64,000 nt of DNA from a bacterium (GTDB lineage Bacteria; Desulfobacterota; Deferrisomatia; Deferrisomatales; BM512): NCBI GenBank assembly GCA_004322275.1, contig SCTA01000035.1:1-64000 (forward strand), written 5' to 3'. This document shows, one piece after another, positions 18,804-28,410 of this stretch (position 1 is its first letter; every line of letters starts with the position of its first letter). The position numbers and the translations under genes are program-made. Under the pieces are notes generated by a model. That model searched no databases. It was not told the DNA's origin and saw only the letters and a list, made by a program, of their open reading frames with translations.

Positions 18804-20598
18804 TCATTCAGAAAAAAAGGGAAAGGTCGTACTCCAGCGAAGCGAGTGGAGCGGCATTCCCGTAAGCCCCGGAATCGTCATCGGAAGGGCGTATCTGGTC
18901 GACCGGAAAAAGGTAAAGCCCCAGGAGCGGCTGATTACCCCGGAGATGGCCGAGCAGGAGATCCAGCGCTTCAAGGAGGCTCTCGAACTCAGCCGCGAGC
19001 AGCTCACCGCCGTCAAAAAGCATTACGAGCTGAACAAGCTCGGCGATTACGGCTACCTGGTGGACGTAAACCTCCTCATGCTCCGCGACAACATGCTGGT
19101 GAAGGACACCGAGAGGGTGATCAGCGAATCTCTGGTCAACGCGGACTTCGCCTTCTGGCAGGTTATACAAAAGGTAAAATCCGTCTTCGCGGGAATCGAC
19201 GACGAGTACTTCCGCGACAGGCAAAACGACATAGACCACCTCGGCGAGCGCGTCCTTCGCAACCTCGCGGGAATACAGGTCAAGCGGCTGCAGGACATAC
19301 GCGCGGACGTGGTAGTGGTGGCGCACGACCTCTCGCCGATGGACACCGCCCAGATGGACGTCCATCAGGTAAAGGCCTTCGTGACCGACCTCGGCGGACG
19401 GACCTCGCACACCGCAATTCTCGCCCGCGCCCTCGGCATACCGGCGGCGGTCGGACTCGAAAACGTTACCGACACCGCCAACGGCGGGGATCTCGTAATA
19501 GTCGACGGCATTTCCGGCAAGGTCATAGTCAACCCCTCCGAAGAGGACCTTGAAAAATATAAAAAACGCGCCGCGCGTTACAGGGAATTTCTTCTCGAAC
19601 TGGATTCGCAGGCGGAGCTCCTAGCGGAAACCGCCGACGGCCACAGGGTAATGGTGCGCGGCAACGTCGAGCTTGCGGAGGAGCTTTCCACCCTCGCCAG
19701 ATACCGGGCGGACGGAATCGGCCTTTACCGCACCGAATTCATGTATCTTAACCGCGATTCCCTCCCCACGGAGGAGGAGCACTACGAGACCTACGTAAAA
19801 TTCGCCGAGGCCGTTTACCCCGAAGTGCTCACGATTCGGACCCTGGATCTCGGCGGCGACAAGGTCGCCCACTCCCTGCCCCTCACCGAAGAGACCAACC
19901 CGGCGCTGGGACTTCGTTCGATACGCCTCTGCATGAGGGAGCCCGAGATCTTCCAGCAGCAGCTTTGCGGCATCCTTCGCGCCTCCGTAAAGGGGAACAT
20001 AAGGGTGATGTTCCCGATGATCTCCGGGGTGAAGGAACTCGAAGAGACCCTTGGGCTGCTGGAGAAGGCGAAAGCCCGGCTGCGTCAGAGGGGAGTCGCC
20101 TATTCGGAGAAGATGCAGGTCGGGGTGATGATCGAGGTCCCCTCCTCGGCGGTAATGGCCGACAAGATCGCCGGGATGGTGGATTTTCTGTCCATCGGCA
20201 CAAACGACCTCATCCAGTACACCATCGCCATCGACAGGGGCAACGAACACGTGGCCTATCTTTACGAGCCGCTGAACCCGGCCGTGCTAAGACTCATAAA
20301 GATGACCGCCGAGGCGGGCAACAGGGAAGGGAAGCTTGTATCGGTCTGCGGCGAAATGGCGGGCGACGAGCTTTATACCCTTATCCTTCTGGGGCTCGGG
20401 GTTGACGAACTCTCCATGCAGGCCGCCTCCATTCCGAGGATAAAGCGGATCATCAACCGTTCCACGACCGAAGAAGCCCGCGCCCTCGCCGGCATGGTTG
20501 TAAACATGTCCACCGCCGAGGACGTGAGAAATTACCTCGAAAAATATTTCAGCGAAAAACACCCGGGCCTTCTGGACCCGCTAAGTGAAAAGCTGTAG
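18796..20598 (+). CDS. ptsI: PTS enzyme I
   Basis: EI takes phosphate from phosphoenolpyruvate and gives it to HPr. The 600-residue protein has an N-terminal HPr-binding domain, phospho-His in GGRTSHTAILARALGIP, and a C-terminal PEP-binding TIM barrel (GIGLYRTEFMYL, GTNDLIQY, catalytic Cys in SVCGEMAGD). It has no GAF domain, so it is the sugar-type EI rather than PtsP. It ends the long plus-strand run. Confidence 0.97.
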   Translation: MSNHSEKKGKVVLQRSEWSGIPVSPGIVIGRAYLVDRKKVKPQERLITPEMAEQEIQRFKEALELSREQLTAVKKHYELNKLGDYGYLVDVNLLMLRDNMLVKDTERVISESLVNADFAFWQVIQKVKSVFAGIDDEYFRDRQNDIDHLGERVLRNLAGIQVKRLQDIRADVVVVAHDLSPMDTAQMDVHQVKAFVTDLGGRTSHTAILARALGIPAAVGLENVTDTANGGDLVIVDGISGKVIVNPSEEDLEKYKKRAARYREFLLELDSQAELLAETADGHRVMVRGNVELAEELSTLARYRADGIGLYRTEFMYLNRDSLPTEEEHYETYVKFAEAVYPEVLTIRTLDLGGDKVAHSLPLTEETNPALGLRSIRLCMREPEIFQQQLCGILRASVKGNIRVMFPMISGVKELEETLGLLEKAKARLRQRGVAYSEKMQVGVMIEVPSSAVMADKIAGMVDFLSIGTNDLIQYTIAIDRGNEHVAYLYEPLNPAVLRLIKMTAEAGNREGKLVSVCGEMAGDELYTLILLGLGVDELSMQAASIPRIKRIINRSTTEEARALAGMVVNMSTAEDVRNYLEKYFSEKHPGLLDPLSEKL

Positions 20599-20619
20599 AA
20601 TGCCGAATCTGTTTTCCTA

Positions 20620-20640
20620 AGGGCTTGTCCGTCAAGCCCT
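20620..20640 (+). promoter_or_regulatory. Hairpin between ptsI and metK
   Basis: AGGGCTT and AAGCCCT form a 7-bp stem around GTCCGTC, 21 bases after the ptsI stop. No T-tract follows, so termination is uncertain. The left arm with its loop matches, in inverted form, the right end of the repeat-like segment at 1-145. A weak TTGTCC (20625) with TAAATT (20647) could serve as a metK promoter. Confidence 0.45.
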
Positions 20641-20671
20641 AAGCCCTAAATTGTGATGAGGACGACAAAAA

Positions 20672-21838
20672 ATGGGAATGACTAACTTCCTCTTTACCTC
20701 CGAAAGCGTCACCGAAGGCCACCCCGACAAGGTCGCCGACAGAATCTCCGATTCGATACTGGACGCCATAATCGCCCAGGACAAGACCTCCCGCGTGGCC
20801 TGCGAAACCCTCGTCACCACCGGAATGGCGATGATCGCGGGCGAGATAACCACCAGGGCGCAGGTGGATTTCGCCGACGTGGTCAGAAAAACCATAAAAG
20901 ACATCGGCTACACCGACCCGTCGATGGGGTTTGACTGGGAAGCCTGCGCGGTGCTGGTCTCTCTCGGCAAGCAGTCGCCGGACATCGCCATGGGCGTCAA
21001 CGAAACCGAAAATCACGAGCAGGGCGCGGGCGACCAGGGGCTCATGTTCGGCTACGCCTCGAACGAGACCCCCGAGCTTATGCCCATGCCCATAAGCTAC
21101 GCCCACAAGCTGACCGCCCGCCTCGCGGAGGTGAGAAAAGAAGGTCTGGTGGATTTCTTCCGCCCCGACGGAAAAAGTCAGGTGACGGTACGCTACGAAG
21201 GCAACAAGCCCGTCGCCGTCGATGCGATAGTCATCTCCACCCAGCACACTCCCGACGCGACCCTGAAGCTGGTAAAGGAAGCGGTGATGGAGCTTGTCAT
21301 AGCGCCCGTCATCCCCAAGGAGCTTCTCGATCCCAAGGTCCGCTACTACATCAACCCCACGGGGCGGTTCGTTATAGGCGGTCCGATGGGAGACTGCGGC
21401 CTCACCGGAAGAAAGATAATAGTCGATACCTACGGCGGCCACGGCAGCCACGGCGGCGGCGCTTTCTCCGGCAAGGATCCCTCAAAGGTTGACAGAAGCG
21501 CCTCCTACATGGCGCGCTATGTGGCCAAAAACGTGGTCGCCGCCAGGCTCGCCGACCGCTGCGAGGTGCAGATCGCCTACGCAATCGGCGTGGCCGAACC
21601 GGTGTCGCTGATGGTTGACACCTTCGGCACCGGCAAGATCAAGCCCGACAGGATCGCGGCGATAATCAAGGATGTCTTCCCGATGAAGCCCCGGCAGATA
21701 ATCGAAACCCTCGACCTTCTGCGCCCGATCTACAAGTCCACCTCGGCTTACGGCCACTTCGGCAGGGAACTGACGGAGTTCACCTGGGAGCGCACCGACA
21801 GGGTAGACGCCCTCAGGAGCGCCGCCGGCCTCAAATAG
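20672..21838 (+). CDS. metK: S-adenosylmethionine synthetase
   Basis: MetK makes S-adenosylmethionine from methionine and ATP. The 388-residue protein carries [45 protein letters not shown] and [16 protein letters not shown]. Length and motifs are normal. No SAM riboswitch fold was recognised in the 73-base gap upstream. Confidence 0.98.
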   Translation: MGMTNFLFTSESVTEGHPDKVADRISDSILDAIIAQDKTSRVACETLVTTGMAMIAGEITTRAQVDFADVVRKTIKDIGYTDPSMGFDWEACAVLVSLGKQSPDIAMGVNETENHEQGAGDQGLMFGYASNETPELMPMPISYAHKLTARLAEVRKEGLVDFFRPDGKSQVTVRYEGNKPVAVDAIVISTQHTPDATLKLVKEAVMELVIAPVIPKELLDPKVRYYINPTGRFVIGGPMGDCGLTGRKIIVDTYGGHGSHGGGAFSGKDPSKVDRSASYMARYVAKNVVAARLADRCEVQIAYAIGVAEPVSLMVDTFGTGKIKPDRIAAIIKDVFPMKPRQIIETLDLLRPIYKSTSAYGHFGRELTEFTWERTDRVDALRSAAGLK

Positions 21839-21863
21839 AGTTAAGCCTTTTTTAAAGAAGCCG

Positions 21864-21888
21864 AACGCGCCCCTTAAAAAGGCGCGTT
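21864..21888 (+). terminator. Candidate terminator after metK
   Basis: AACGCGCC (21864-21871) pairs with GGCGCGTT (21881-21888) over a 9-base loop. The stem is strong and lies just past metK, but the T-tract is short. Confidence 0.55.
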
Positions 21889-21920
21889 TCGCATATCGGC
21901 AAGAGAACAAGGAGTAAACG

Positions 21921-23171
21921 ATGTCCGCCAAGATCAATTACGCCCCGCCGGTATCCGGCACGAAGATTCAGAAGGGCGCCGACGGCAAGCTAATAGTGCC
22001 GGACGACCCGATTCTTCCCTTCATCGAGGGAGACGGCACCGGTCCCGACATATGGAACGCTTCCAGAATCGTCTTCGACCACGCGGTGGAGCTGGCTTAC
22101 GGCGGCAAGAAGAAGGTCTGCTGGTACGAGATCTTCGCCGGTGAAAAGGCCTTTACAAAGTACGGAGAGTGGCTGCCCAAAGCGACCCTCGACGCCATAA
22201 AAGAATACAAGGTTGCCATAAAGGGGCCGCTCACCACACCCGTGGGAGGCGGAATCAGGAGCCTCAACGTAACGCTCCGCCAGGAGCTGGATCTCTACGC
22301 CTGCGTCCGCCCTGTGCGCTACATCACCGGCGTTCCCTCGCCGGTAAAGGAGCCCGAAAAGGTCAACGTGGTCATCTACCGCGAAAACACCGAGGACGTT
22401 TACGCCGGCATAGAAAACCCGGCGGGGTCCAAAGAGGCTCTGGAGATCATCGCCTTCATCAAAGAGAAGTGGGGCAAGACGATACGGACGGACAGCGGCA
22501 TAGGAATAAAGCCCATGAGCCGCGAAGGGTCCAGAAGGCTTGTGCGTCAGGCCATCCAGTACGCAATCGCCAACAAAATCGACTCGGTCACCCTCGTCCA
22601 CAAGGGCAACATAATGAAATTCACCGAGGGCGCGTTCAAGGACTGGGGCTACGAGCTCGCCAAAGAGGAGTTCGGCAGCGTCACGATTACCGAAAACGAG
22701 CTTTGGGAGAAGTACGACTGCGTGCGTCCCGAAGGGAAGATAGTAATCAAGGACCGCATCGCCGACGCGATGTTCCAGCAGCTTCTCCTTCGTCCGGACG
22801 AATACGGCGTCCTCGCCACCCCCAACCTCAACGGCGATTACCTCTCCGACGCCGCGGCGGCGCAGGTGGGGGGGCTCGGCATGGCCCCCGGCGCGAACAT
22901 CGGCGACGATTACGCCGTTTTTGAGGCTACCCACGGCACCGCGCCCAAATACGCAGGTCTGGACAAGGTCAATCCCGGCTCGGTGATACTCTCCGGCGTC
23001 ATGATGTTCGACCACCTCGGCTGGTTCGAGGTCGGGAAGCTTATCCTCAAGGGACTTGAGACCGCCGTCGCGAGAAAAGAGGTTACCTACGACCTGGAGC
23101 GCCAGATGACGGGGGCCAAAAGCCTTAAATGCAGCGAATTCGCGAAGGCCGTCTGCTCCTACATGAAATAA
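21921..23171 (+). CDS. icd: Isocitrate dehydrogenase, NADP type
   Basis: Icd oxidises isocitrate to 2-oxoglutarate in the TCA cycle. The 416-residue protein matches the E. coli-type homodimer: [24 protein letters not shown] (substrate-binding, regulatory Ser), [25 protein letters not shown] and [12 protein letters not shown]. Cofactor choice is inferred from overall resemblance. AAGGAG lies upstream. No partner operon gene is obvious. Confidence 0.95.
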   Translation: MSAKINYAPPVSGTKIQKGADGKLIVPDDPILPFIEGDGTGPDIWNASRIVFDHAVELAYGGKKKVCWYEIFAGEKAFTKYGEWLPKATLDAIKEYKVAIKGPLTTPVGGGIRSLNVTLRQELDLYACVRPVRYITGVPSPVKEPEKVNVVIYRENTEDVYAGIENPAGSKEALEIIAFIKEKWGKTIRTDSGIGIKPMSREGSRRLVRQAIQYAIANKIDSVTLVHKGNIMKFTEGAFKDWGYELAKEEFGSVTITENELWEKYDCVRPEGKIVIKDRIADAMFQQLLLRPDEYGVLATPNLNGDYLSDAAAAQVGGLGMAPGANIGDDYAVFEATHGTAPKYAGLDKVNPGSVILSGVMMFDHLGWFEVGKLILKGLETAVARKEVTYDLERQMTGAKSLKCSEFAKAVCSYMK

Positions 23172-23316
23172 ATTTAATCAAGGGACGGCCAAAGGGGTGC
23201 GAAACCTTCAACACTGCTGTATCCTTAAAGCGTAGGAAAAGCCGGTGAGACGGCGGACGGCCTTTACGCAAAAACGTGCAAAAGGGGCTGAAACAGCCTT
23301 GAAAAAAGGAGTCGGC
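23172..23316 (+). promoter_or_regulatory. Structured 5' leader of thioredoxin-fold gene
   Basis: This gap contains paired elements. GCGTA near 23230 can pair with TACGC near 23275, enclosing AGCCG/CGGCC pairings, and GGGGCTG/CAGCCTT form a small hairpin just before the ribosome binding site (AAGGAG). The hexamer ACGGCC occurs twice. No known riboswitch class was recognised, so this is a candidate structured leader only. Confidence 0.35.
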
Positions 23317-24588
23317 ATGAGAAGGATAATTCTTCTGGTTATGGCGCTTCTGCTGACCGGGTTCGTTGCGTCGGCGCAGGACGACCTTCCGACGGGAGTA
23401 CAGATCGACCAGCCCATCCCGGCGATATCGGGTGTGGATCTCGCGGGTAACGCCGTTGACGTAGCCTCGTTTACCGGAAAAAGGACCGTCGTCCTCTCCT
23501 TCTGGTCGATCTACTGCACCGATTGCGTCAAGGAGCTTGACGATCTTCGGGTGATAAGCACCGAATTTCCCGAGGACGAGGTCGCCATCATCGCGGTCAA
23601 CACGGATTCGTCCGTGCCCCTTTCCCGGATAACCAGCTTCATCAGGAGATACGAAGGGGTGAGGGGGTCCACTCTGGACGTCATACACCTTCTCGACAGG
23701 GACGGCTCCGTCGTAAACAACCTGGGCGTCCGGTACATACCCCTGATGATAACGGTAGGAAAGGGCGGGGTTGTCACCAGCGTGCTGAGCGGCTACCGCC
23801 ACGAGCAGGACAAGAGCAGGCTGGTGCAGGCGCTCGAAGACGGCAGAATCGCCACCGGCGCGTGGTCGGAAGGGCTTCGAGGGAGGCTCCGCACCATTTT
23901 GCGTTCCTCCGGCCCGAGCGGTCAGGTGGTGGAGTGGGGCGCTTTCAGGGTTGAGGAGGGGATGTCCCTCTTCGGCCTCTACAACAAGGACGGTTGGTCC
24001 TGCTCCCTGACGGGCCAGACCAACCGCGACGTAGAAGTGGACAGGGTTGAGTGCGTCGTCCGCGGGAGGCTCAAATTCTCCCTGATGCGGGAGGCTCTCC
24101 AGAGTCTTGGTTTCAGGGTGGCCCAGGGGTCGAAAGCTCCCTATCAGGAATACGGAATCGAGATTCCCGAGTGCGCCCTTGATATAGAGCAGGACCGCCT
24201 CGCCAAGCTCTACAAGGACCTTGAATTCGATTCGCTTTACGCGGCGAACGAACAGAAGGGGTTGTGGGTTGGGGACCGTTTCTGGAGCGGGCTTGTCGGC
24301 GACGTGGACCTTGCCGCCCTTCGCGAAAAAATGAAGGATCTCGGCCTCGCCTCCTCGCCGATGACCATCGAACTTATCACCAACAGCGATTTCGACTTCA
24401 AGCCCAGAGCGGTGCTAAAAGAGCTTACCGAGAGGTCGTACCGCGTCTCCTCAATCCGCGACGACCGCATAATCTACTACGGGAACGCGGACAAGCTTGT
24501 GGAAGAGATAATGGCCCTTAACATCAAGGGGCTTGAGGTTTTCGCCGAGAAGCTCGAAGACAGCGTGGTGAGGCTCGAATCCTTCTAG
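23317..24588 (+). CDS. Exported thioredoxin-fold protein with novel C-terminus
   Basis: From the ATG at 23317 (AAGGAG upstream) this is a 423-residue secreted protein. A signal peptide ends near ASAQ. A TlpA/ResA-like thioredoxin domain follows (about 25-185), with CxxC as C-T-D-C in the segment SIYCTDCVKEL and the cis-Pro stretch RYIPLMI. The remaining 230 or so residues match no domain I recognise; they alternate beta and helix and include GLWVGDRFW. It probably reduces or exchanges disulfides in the periplasm; the C-terminal part may bind its substrate. Confidence 0.75.
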   Translation: MRRIILLVMALLLTGFVASAQDDLPTGVQIDQPIPAISGVDLAGNAVDVASFTGKRTVVLSFWSIYCTDCVKELDDLRVISTEFPEDEVAIIAVNTDSSVPLSRITSFIRRYEGVRGSTLDVIHLLDRDGSVVNNLGVRYIPLMITVGKGGVVTSVLSGYRHEQDKSRLVQALEDGRIATGAWSEGLRGRLRTILRSSGPSGQVVEWGAFRVEEGMSLFGLYNKDGWSCSLTGQTNRDVEVDRVECVVRGRLKFSLMREALQSLGFRVAQGSKAPYQEYGIEIPECALDIEQDRLAKLYKDLEFDSLYAANEQKGLWVGDRFWSGLVGDVDLAALREKMKDLGLASSPMTIELITNSDFDFKPRAVLKELTERSYRVSSIRDDRIIYYGNADKLVEEIMALNIKGLEVFAEKLEDSVVRLESF

Positions 24589-24613
24589 CTGTTTTAAACC
24601 TGAATCCAACAGC

Positions 24614-24642
24614 AAAGGGCTTCGTTTTTACGGGGCCCTTTT
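24614..24642. terminator. Convergent terminator
   Basis: AAAGGGC (24614-24620) pairs with GCCCTTT (24635-24641) between two convergent genes. T-rich sequence on both strands suits bidirectional action. Confidence 0.55.
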
Positions 24643-25319
24643 CATTTCAGGTGAAGATACGAGAGGGAGAAGATGGCGAGGTTCCCGAGGGAGTGGACCA
24701 GCAGAGGGGCGGCGAGGCTTCCCGATTTTTCGTAGGCGATGGAAAAGACTATCCCTCCCGCCACCTGAACGAGCGGTACGGCTCCGGCCTTGTAATGAAG
24801 AGCGCCGAAGACGAGCGCCGTGGCGAGGGTGGAGAGCATCGCCCCGTAACGGGTCCGGAAAGCCGAGTACAAAAACCCCCGGAGGGCCAGTTCCTCGAAA
24901 AGAGGGCCGAGAATCACTCCGGCGAGGACGAGGGCGAAGGGCGAGGCGGGCGGATTTCCGGCTATCAGTCCGAGAAAGCTTTTCGACAGCGTGAGGCGAA
25001 AGACAACTTCGAGAAAGAGGGCGAACCCCCCGAGCATCAGGGAAAACCGGACCCCGCTCTTTATCCCCCTCACGGCAAGGGTTCCACGAAGGCCAAGCAG
25101 CGAAAAGTTTCCGAATCTAAAGCGCCAGTAAAGCAGGAGAAGGAGAATTTCAAGGCTCCGCACCATTGCGGTGGCGTAGAAACGGAACGCCTCGGAAGGA
25201 TTTTCCGGCAGGGGCAGGACCTTCGAGGCCAGAAACTCGACTGCGAAGAGAAAGACGATTACAAACGCCGCTTCAGCTATCGCCGGACGCCGCCGGGGCT
25301 CCATAAATCCCGTCCCCAT
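24642..25319 (-). CDS. CPBP-family intramembrane protease
   Basis: This 225-residue multi-pass protein carries the CAAX/CPBP (ABI) motifs: EELALRGFLY (glutamate pair and Arg), FGALHY with a metal-ligand His, and HSLGN near the C-terminus. The family includes eukaryotic Rce1 and bacterial immunity proteins and is thought to be glutamate/metal-dependent peptidases within membranes. It is downstream of, and close to, a HEAT-repeat membrane protein on the same strand. Its substrate is unknown. The start may be either of two Met codons five residues apart. Confidence 0.85.
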   Translation of the reverse strand: MGTGFMEPRRRPAIAEAAFVIVFLFAVEFLASKVLPLPENPSEAFRFYATAMVRSLEILLLLLYWRFRFGNFSLLGLRGTLAVRGIKSGVRFSLMLGGFALFLEVVFRLTLSKSFLGLIAGNPPASPFALVLAGVILGPLFEELALRGFLYSAFRTRYGAMLSTLATALVFGALHYKAGAVPLVQVAGGIVFSIAYEKSGSLAAPLLVHSLGNLAIFSLSYLHLK

Positions 25320-25323
25320 CCCT

Positions 25324-26649
25324 CTAATTCCTCTTAAGCGCCCACCAGGCGCGGTCTTTTACGTACCATTCCCTGGGGCTCTTTAATATTTCCAGAAGCT
25401 TTTCCCTCGAACGCGCCGAGCCCGCCCCACCAAGGGCGGTGACGGCGCTGTAGCGCACGTTCAGCACCGGGTCTTCGATGGCAGTGAAAAGGTCCTCCTC
25501 AAGCTCCTTCGGATACCTGACCGCTCCGCGGGCTCCGTAGAGCCGCACAGCGGGGTCGGATGAGCCAAGAGCGGTTCTCACCTCCTCTACGGAAGCCGTT
25601 TTTTCAAGGCGGACGAACTCGGCCTCTCCTCTGGAAGAGAGAAGAAAGAGAATAATTGCGAGAACGACGAAGGATTCCCGGCGAAGTTTCGCGGACAGCA
25701 GTAAAGACAGCTTGTAAAGTCCGGTAGTCACCGCGAGAACGCCCCCGAAAAGAAGCGAGGCGAGCATGGTTTTACGAAGCGGTTTCGCGGCGTCGGTCTT
25801 GCCGGAAAATTCCTTGAAGGCGGCGGCCTGACCAGCCTGTGATTTTTCCGGCCAGAGGACGAAAACGCCCTTTCGGGAGAGATACACGGCTCCATCCTTC
25901 AAAATGAACTCGAAATCGCCTCCCTTCTCGCTCTTCACCAGCAAAATACCGAGTTTTCCGGCGCTTCTTTCGAGAACCTTGAGGGTTTGCCCCTCTATCT
26001 CAGGCGAAACCCGCCCAACCGGCTGGCTGAGGACTTCCAGAGGCTTTATGGATTCGGCGGGGTAGAGGGTCCATTCGTAGTAGAAATCCGAGACCGTCCG
26101 GAGAGCGGAATTATTCAGGAGGGCGTTTCTGACCATCGTGAAGCCGCCCGTCTCCGAGAAAAAGACCGGCAGGGCGGAGAGAAGGAGAAGGAGCGTGGCG
26201 AGAACAGGCTCCAGAGCCTCTTTGGGCCTTAGCTGTTCGCCCGAAAGCCCGCTCAAACCACAGGGTATGACGATTATAAAAAGCGCCATCGCCAGAGTGA
26301 CGTCTCCACTCAGAAGGACGAGGAGGGGAGGGATAAGGGCGAAGGGAAAGAAGGCTTTGCGCCTCTGGGGGGCGAAAAACCGAAGCAGCGTCCCGAAGAG
26401 GAAGGCGAGGGCGGCGGTGCCAACACCGAGGGCCAGCGCGTAAAAGAAACCCCCGGCAAGAGCCGGTTTCAGCGAGGCCAGCGTTTCGTAGTGGCCTTCG
26501 CCGGGGAGGGGAATTAGCCCGGCGTCCCGCAGGGCGAGGTTTTTTTCGTAAAGGTGTTTAGTCGAAAAGTATGTTCTGGAAAAGCCGGTGACGAAGCCGG
26601 TGAGAAACCCCCAGAAGAGAGATCCGGCGAAGGGGTGCCTTTTGGTCAT
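25324..26649 (-). CDS. Multi-pass membrane protein with C-terminal HEAT repeats
   Basis: I do not recognise a named family for this 441-residue protein. Residues about 10-170 hold several hydrophobic segments. A soluble, probably extracytoplasmic stretch (about 180-290) follows, then two more membrane segments (about 295-345), and a C-terminal helical part (about 350-441) with HEAT-like repeats such as SSDPAVRLYGARGAV and DPVLNVRYSAVTALG. It overlaps the flavoprotein gene upstream by 4 bases and abuts the CPBP protease gene, so the three are likely co-transcribed. Confidence 0.7.
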   Translation of the reverse strand: MTKRHPFAGSLFWGFLTGFVTGFSRTYFSTKHLYEKNLALRDAGLIPLPGEGHYETLASLKPALAGGFFYALALGVGTAALAFLFGTLLRFFAPQRRKAFFPFALIPPLLVLLSGDVTLAMALFIIVIPCGLSGLSGEQLRPKEALEPVLATLLLLLSALPVFFSETGGFTMVRNALLNNSALRTVSDFYYEWTLYPAESIKPLEVLSQPVGRVSPEIEGQTLKVLERSAGKLGILLVKSEKGGDFEFILKDGAVYLSRKGVFVLWPEKSQAGQAAAFKEFSGKTDAAKPLRKTMLASLLFGGVLAVTTGLYKLSLLLSAKLRRESFVVLAIILFLLSSRGEAEFVRLEKTASVEEVRTALGSSDPAVRLYGARGAVRYPKELEEDLFTAIEDPVLNVRYSAVTALGGAGSARSREKLLEILKSPREWYVKDRAWWALKRN

Positions 26650-27200
26650 TTACTTTTCCTAAGCTCAGCGCCCAGCGCCATGGCTTTTTCAATCAACCCG
26701 GAGCTTTTGGCGGCGCTCCCCGCCTTTTCAAGCCCCGGAGCGACCAGGATTTTCGGCGCAAAGCCGTAGCCGGAGAAAATCTTTTCGAGGCTTGAGAGGG
26801 TATGAGGGTAGGCTTCAGGGTCGGGGTGCCCCTGCGAGAAGATGAAAAGCAGCGGTCTTCCCTCCGGTATCTTCAGTTTGCGCTCACCGTCGCGGAAACT
26901 GTACCAGCGGTCGAGGAAAGCCTTGAAGATTCCCGAGGTGTAGCCGTAATAGTTGGGCGAGGCAAGAAGCACCGCTCTTGCGGTAGCCACGGCGTCAAGG
27001 ACTTCCGAGAGGTCATCCATGACAATGCATGACCCCGCACCCGATCTGCACGCGCCGCAGCCGGTGCACCCTTTGAAAGCGAGCTTCGACAGGTCGTAGA
27101 ACGACACCGTTTCGCCGCCGCTCGCAGCCTCCAGCGCCTTCCCGAGGAGAAAGGAGGAGTTTGAGTTTATTCTGCCGCTGGAGGTGATTGCCGCTATCAT
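26646..27200 (-). CDS. Iron-sulfur flavoprotein/NAD(P)H-dependent reductase
   Basis: From the Met at 27200 this is a 184-residue flavodoxin-fold protein: FMN phosphate loop SSGRINSNSSFL, FMN-binding SPNYYGYTSGIFKAFLDRW, and a compact cysteine cluster CTGCGAC with a fourth Cys in GSCIV. That pattern is typical of iron-sulfur flavoproteins of anaerobes, which move electrons to varied acceptors. A longer in-frame start at 27242 adds 14 residues before the flavodoxin strand and is less likely. Confidence 0.85.
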   Translation of the reverse strand: MIAAITSSGRINSNSSFLLGKALEAASGGETVSFYDLSKLAFKGCTGCGACRSGAGSCIVMDDLSEVLDAVATARAVLLASPNYYGYTSGIFKAFLDRWYSFRDGERKLKIPEGRPLLFIFSQGHPDPEAYPHTLSSLEKIFSGYGFAPKILVAPGLEKAGSAAKSSGLIEKAMALGAELRKSK

Positions 27201-27322
27201 CGCGAAACCTTTTAAATATTCATGAAGTTGGATTAATATCACGTCAGTTTACATACGCCGTCAAAACTTAACACAAAAAACCAATAATTTCATTTCCATC
27301 CGACATCTTTCCGAGGACCGCC

Positions 27323-28366
27323 ATGAACCGCGCCGACCTTACCCTCCGGCCCTATGTAGATTTCGACTATCCGAGACTCCTCGAAACCCCTCTCGCCGGA
27401 GAATGGCCCGCCGGAAGCGGTTTTTTCAGGGTCGAGGAGTTGCCCCTTTACCCCTTCTCGGGCGAGGGCGAACACGCGGCGCTGACAGTGGAGAAAAGGG
27501 ACGTCTCCACGAGGGAACTGGCCCTCTCGGTTGCCAAAGCGCTGGGAGTGCCCGCTTCGGCGGTCGGCTACGCGGGGATGAAGGACAAGGATTCGGTTTC
27601 CGTCCAGTGTTTCACGGTAATGAGCGTAGACGACGAGGGCGTAGCGAAGGCCTTTGAAGCACTAGGGGCGAAGGTGCTGGCTAGGTCTCGTCACAAGAAC
27701 AAGCTTCGCCTCGGCCACCTCGCCGGAAACAAATTCGTCATCGGGCTTCGCGGAGGCGACGAGAAAACGGCGGACGAGGTTTTGCGGAAACTCTCCGAAA
27801 AAGGAGTTCCCAATTACTACGGCCCGCAGCGTTTCGGCTCCGGCGGCGACAACGCCGCCGAGGCGCTCCGGCTGATGAAATCAAAGAAGATCGGGAGGCT
27901 GGGAAGGTGGAAAAAGGACCTTCTCGTCTCGTCGCTCCAATCCTTCATCTTCAACGAGGTGCTCGCAAGGCGCGTGGAGCGGGGGACGCTCTTCACCGCG
28001 CTTTCGGGAGACGTGCTTCAGAAGGAGGACAGCGGCGGAATCTTTATTTGCGAGGATGTGGAGGCCGACCAGAAACGGCTGGACCTCTTCGAGATATCCC
28101 CCACGGGGCCCATGCCGGGAAAGAAGATGAAAGCGCCCGTGGGCGAAGTCGCCGAGGCCGAGGCGGAGGTTTTGGCGGAACTCGGAATAGCGCCGGAGCT
28201 TTTTTCAGGCGAAACCGGAACGAGGCGGGAGCTTCGGGCTAAAGTAATTTATCACGGAGTCGAAAAAACCCCCGTAGGCGTCGAACTTTCCTTCTCCTGC
28301 CCGCCGGGAGTCTTCGCCACCTCCGTTGTCAGGGAAATAGCAAGCTCGGGGGCGAAAAGGGTGTGA
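27323..28366 (+). CDS. truD: tRNA pseudouridine(13) synthase
   Basis: TruD isomerises U13 in tRNA-Glu. The 347-residue protein has the catalytic Asp in GYAGMKDKDS, KLRLGHLAGNKF and GVPNYYGPQRFGSGGDN, then an insertion domain and a C-terminal return to the catalytic core. All are TruD hallmarks, distinct from TruA/B. It is divergent from the flavoprotein gene, with an 80-120 base gap between. Confidence 0.95.
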   Translation: MNRADLTLRPYVDFDYPRLLETPLAGEWPAGSGFFRVEELPLYPFSGEGEHAALTVEKRDVSTRELALSVAKALGVPASAVGYAGMKDKDSVSVQCFTVMSVDDEGVAKAFEALGAKVLARSRHKNKLRLGHLAGNKFVIGLRGGDEKTADEVLRKLSEKGVPNYYGPQRFGSGGDNAAEALRLMKSKKIGRLGRWKKDLLVSSLQSFIFNEVLARRVERGTLFTALSGDVLQKEDSGGIFICEDVEADQKRLDLFEISPTGPMPGKKMKAPVGEVAEAEAEVLAELGIAPELFSGETGTRRELRAKVIYHGVEKTPVGVELSFSCPPGVFATSVVREIASSGAKRV

Positions 28367-28410
28367 ACGAATAAACCGCCCGTCACTCCCGAATGCGGAG
28401 TCCAGGGTAG

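Noticed and set aside
20599-20671. SAM riboswitch upstream of metK
   Set aside because: The gap is 73 bases and holds one simple hairpin; no SAM-I, II or SAM/SAH core was recognised.
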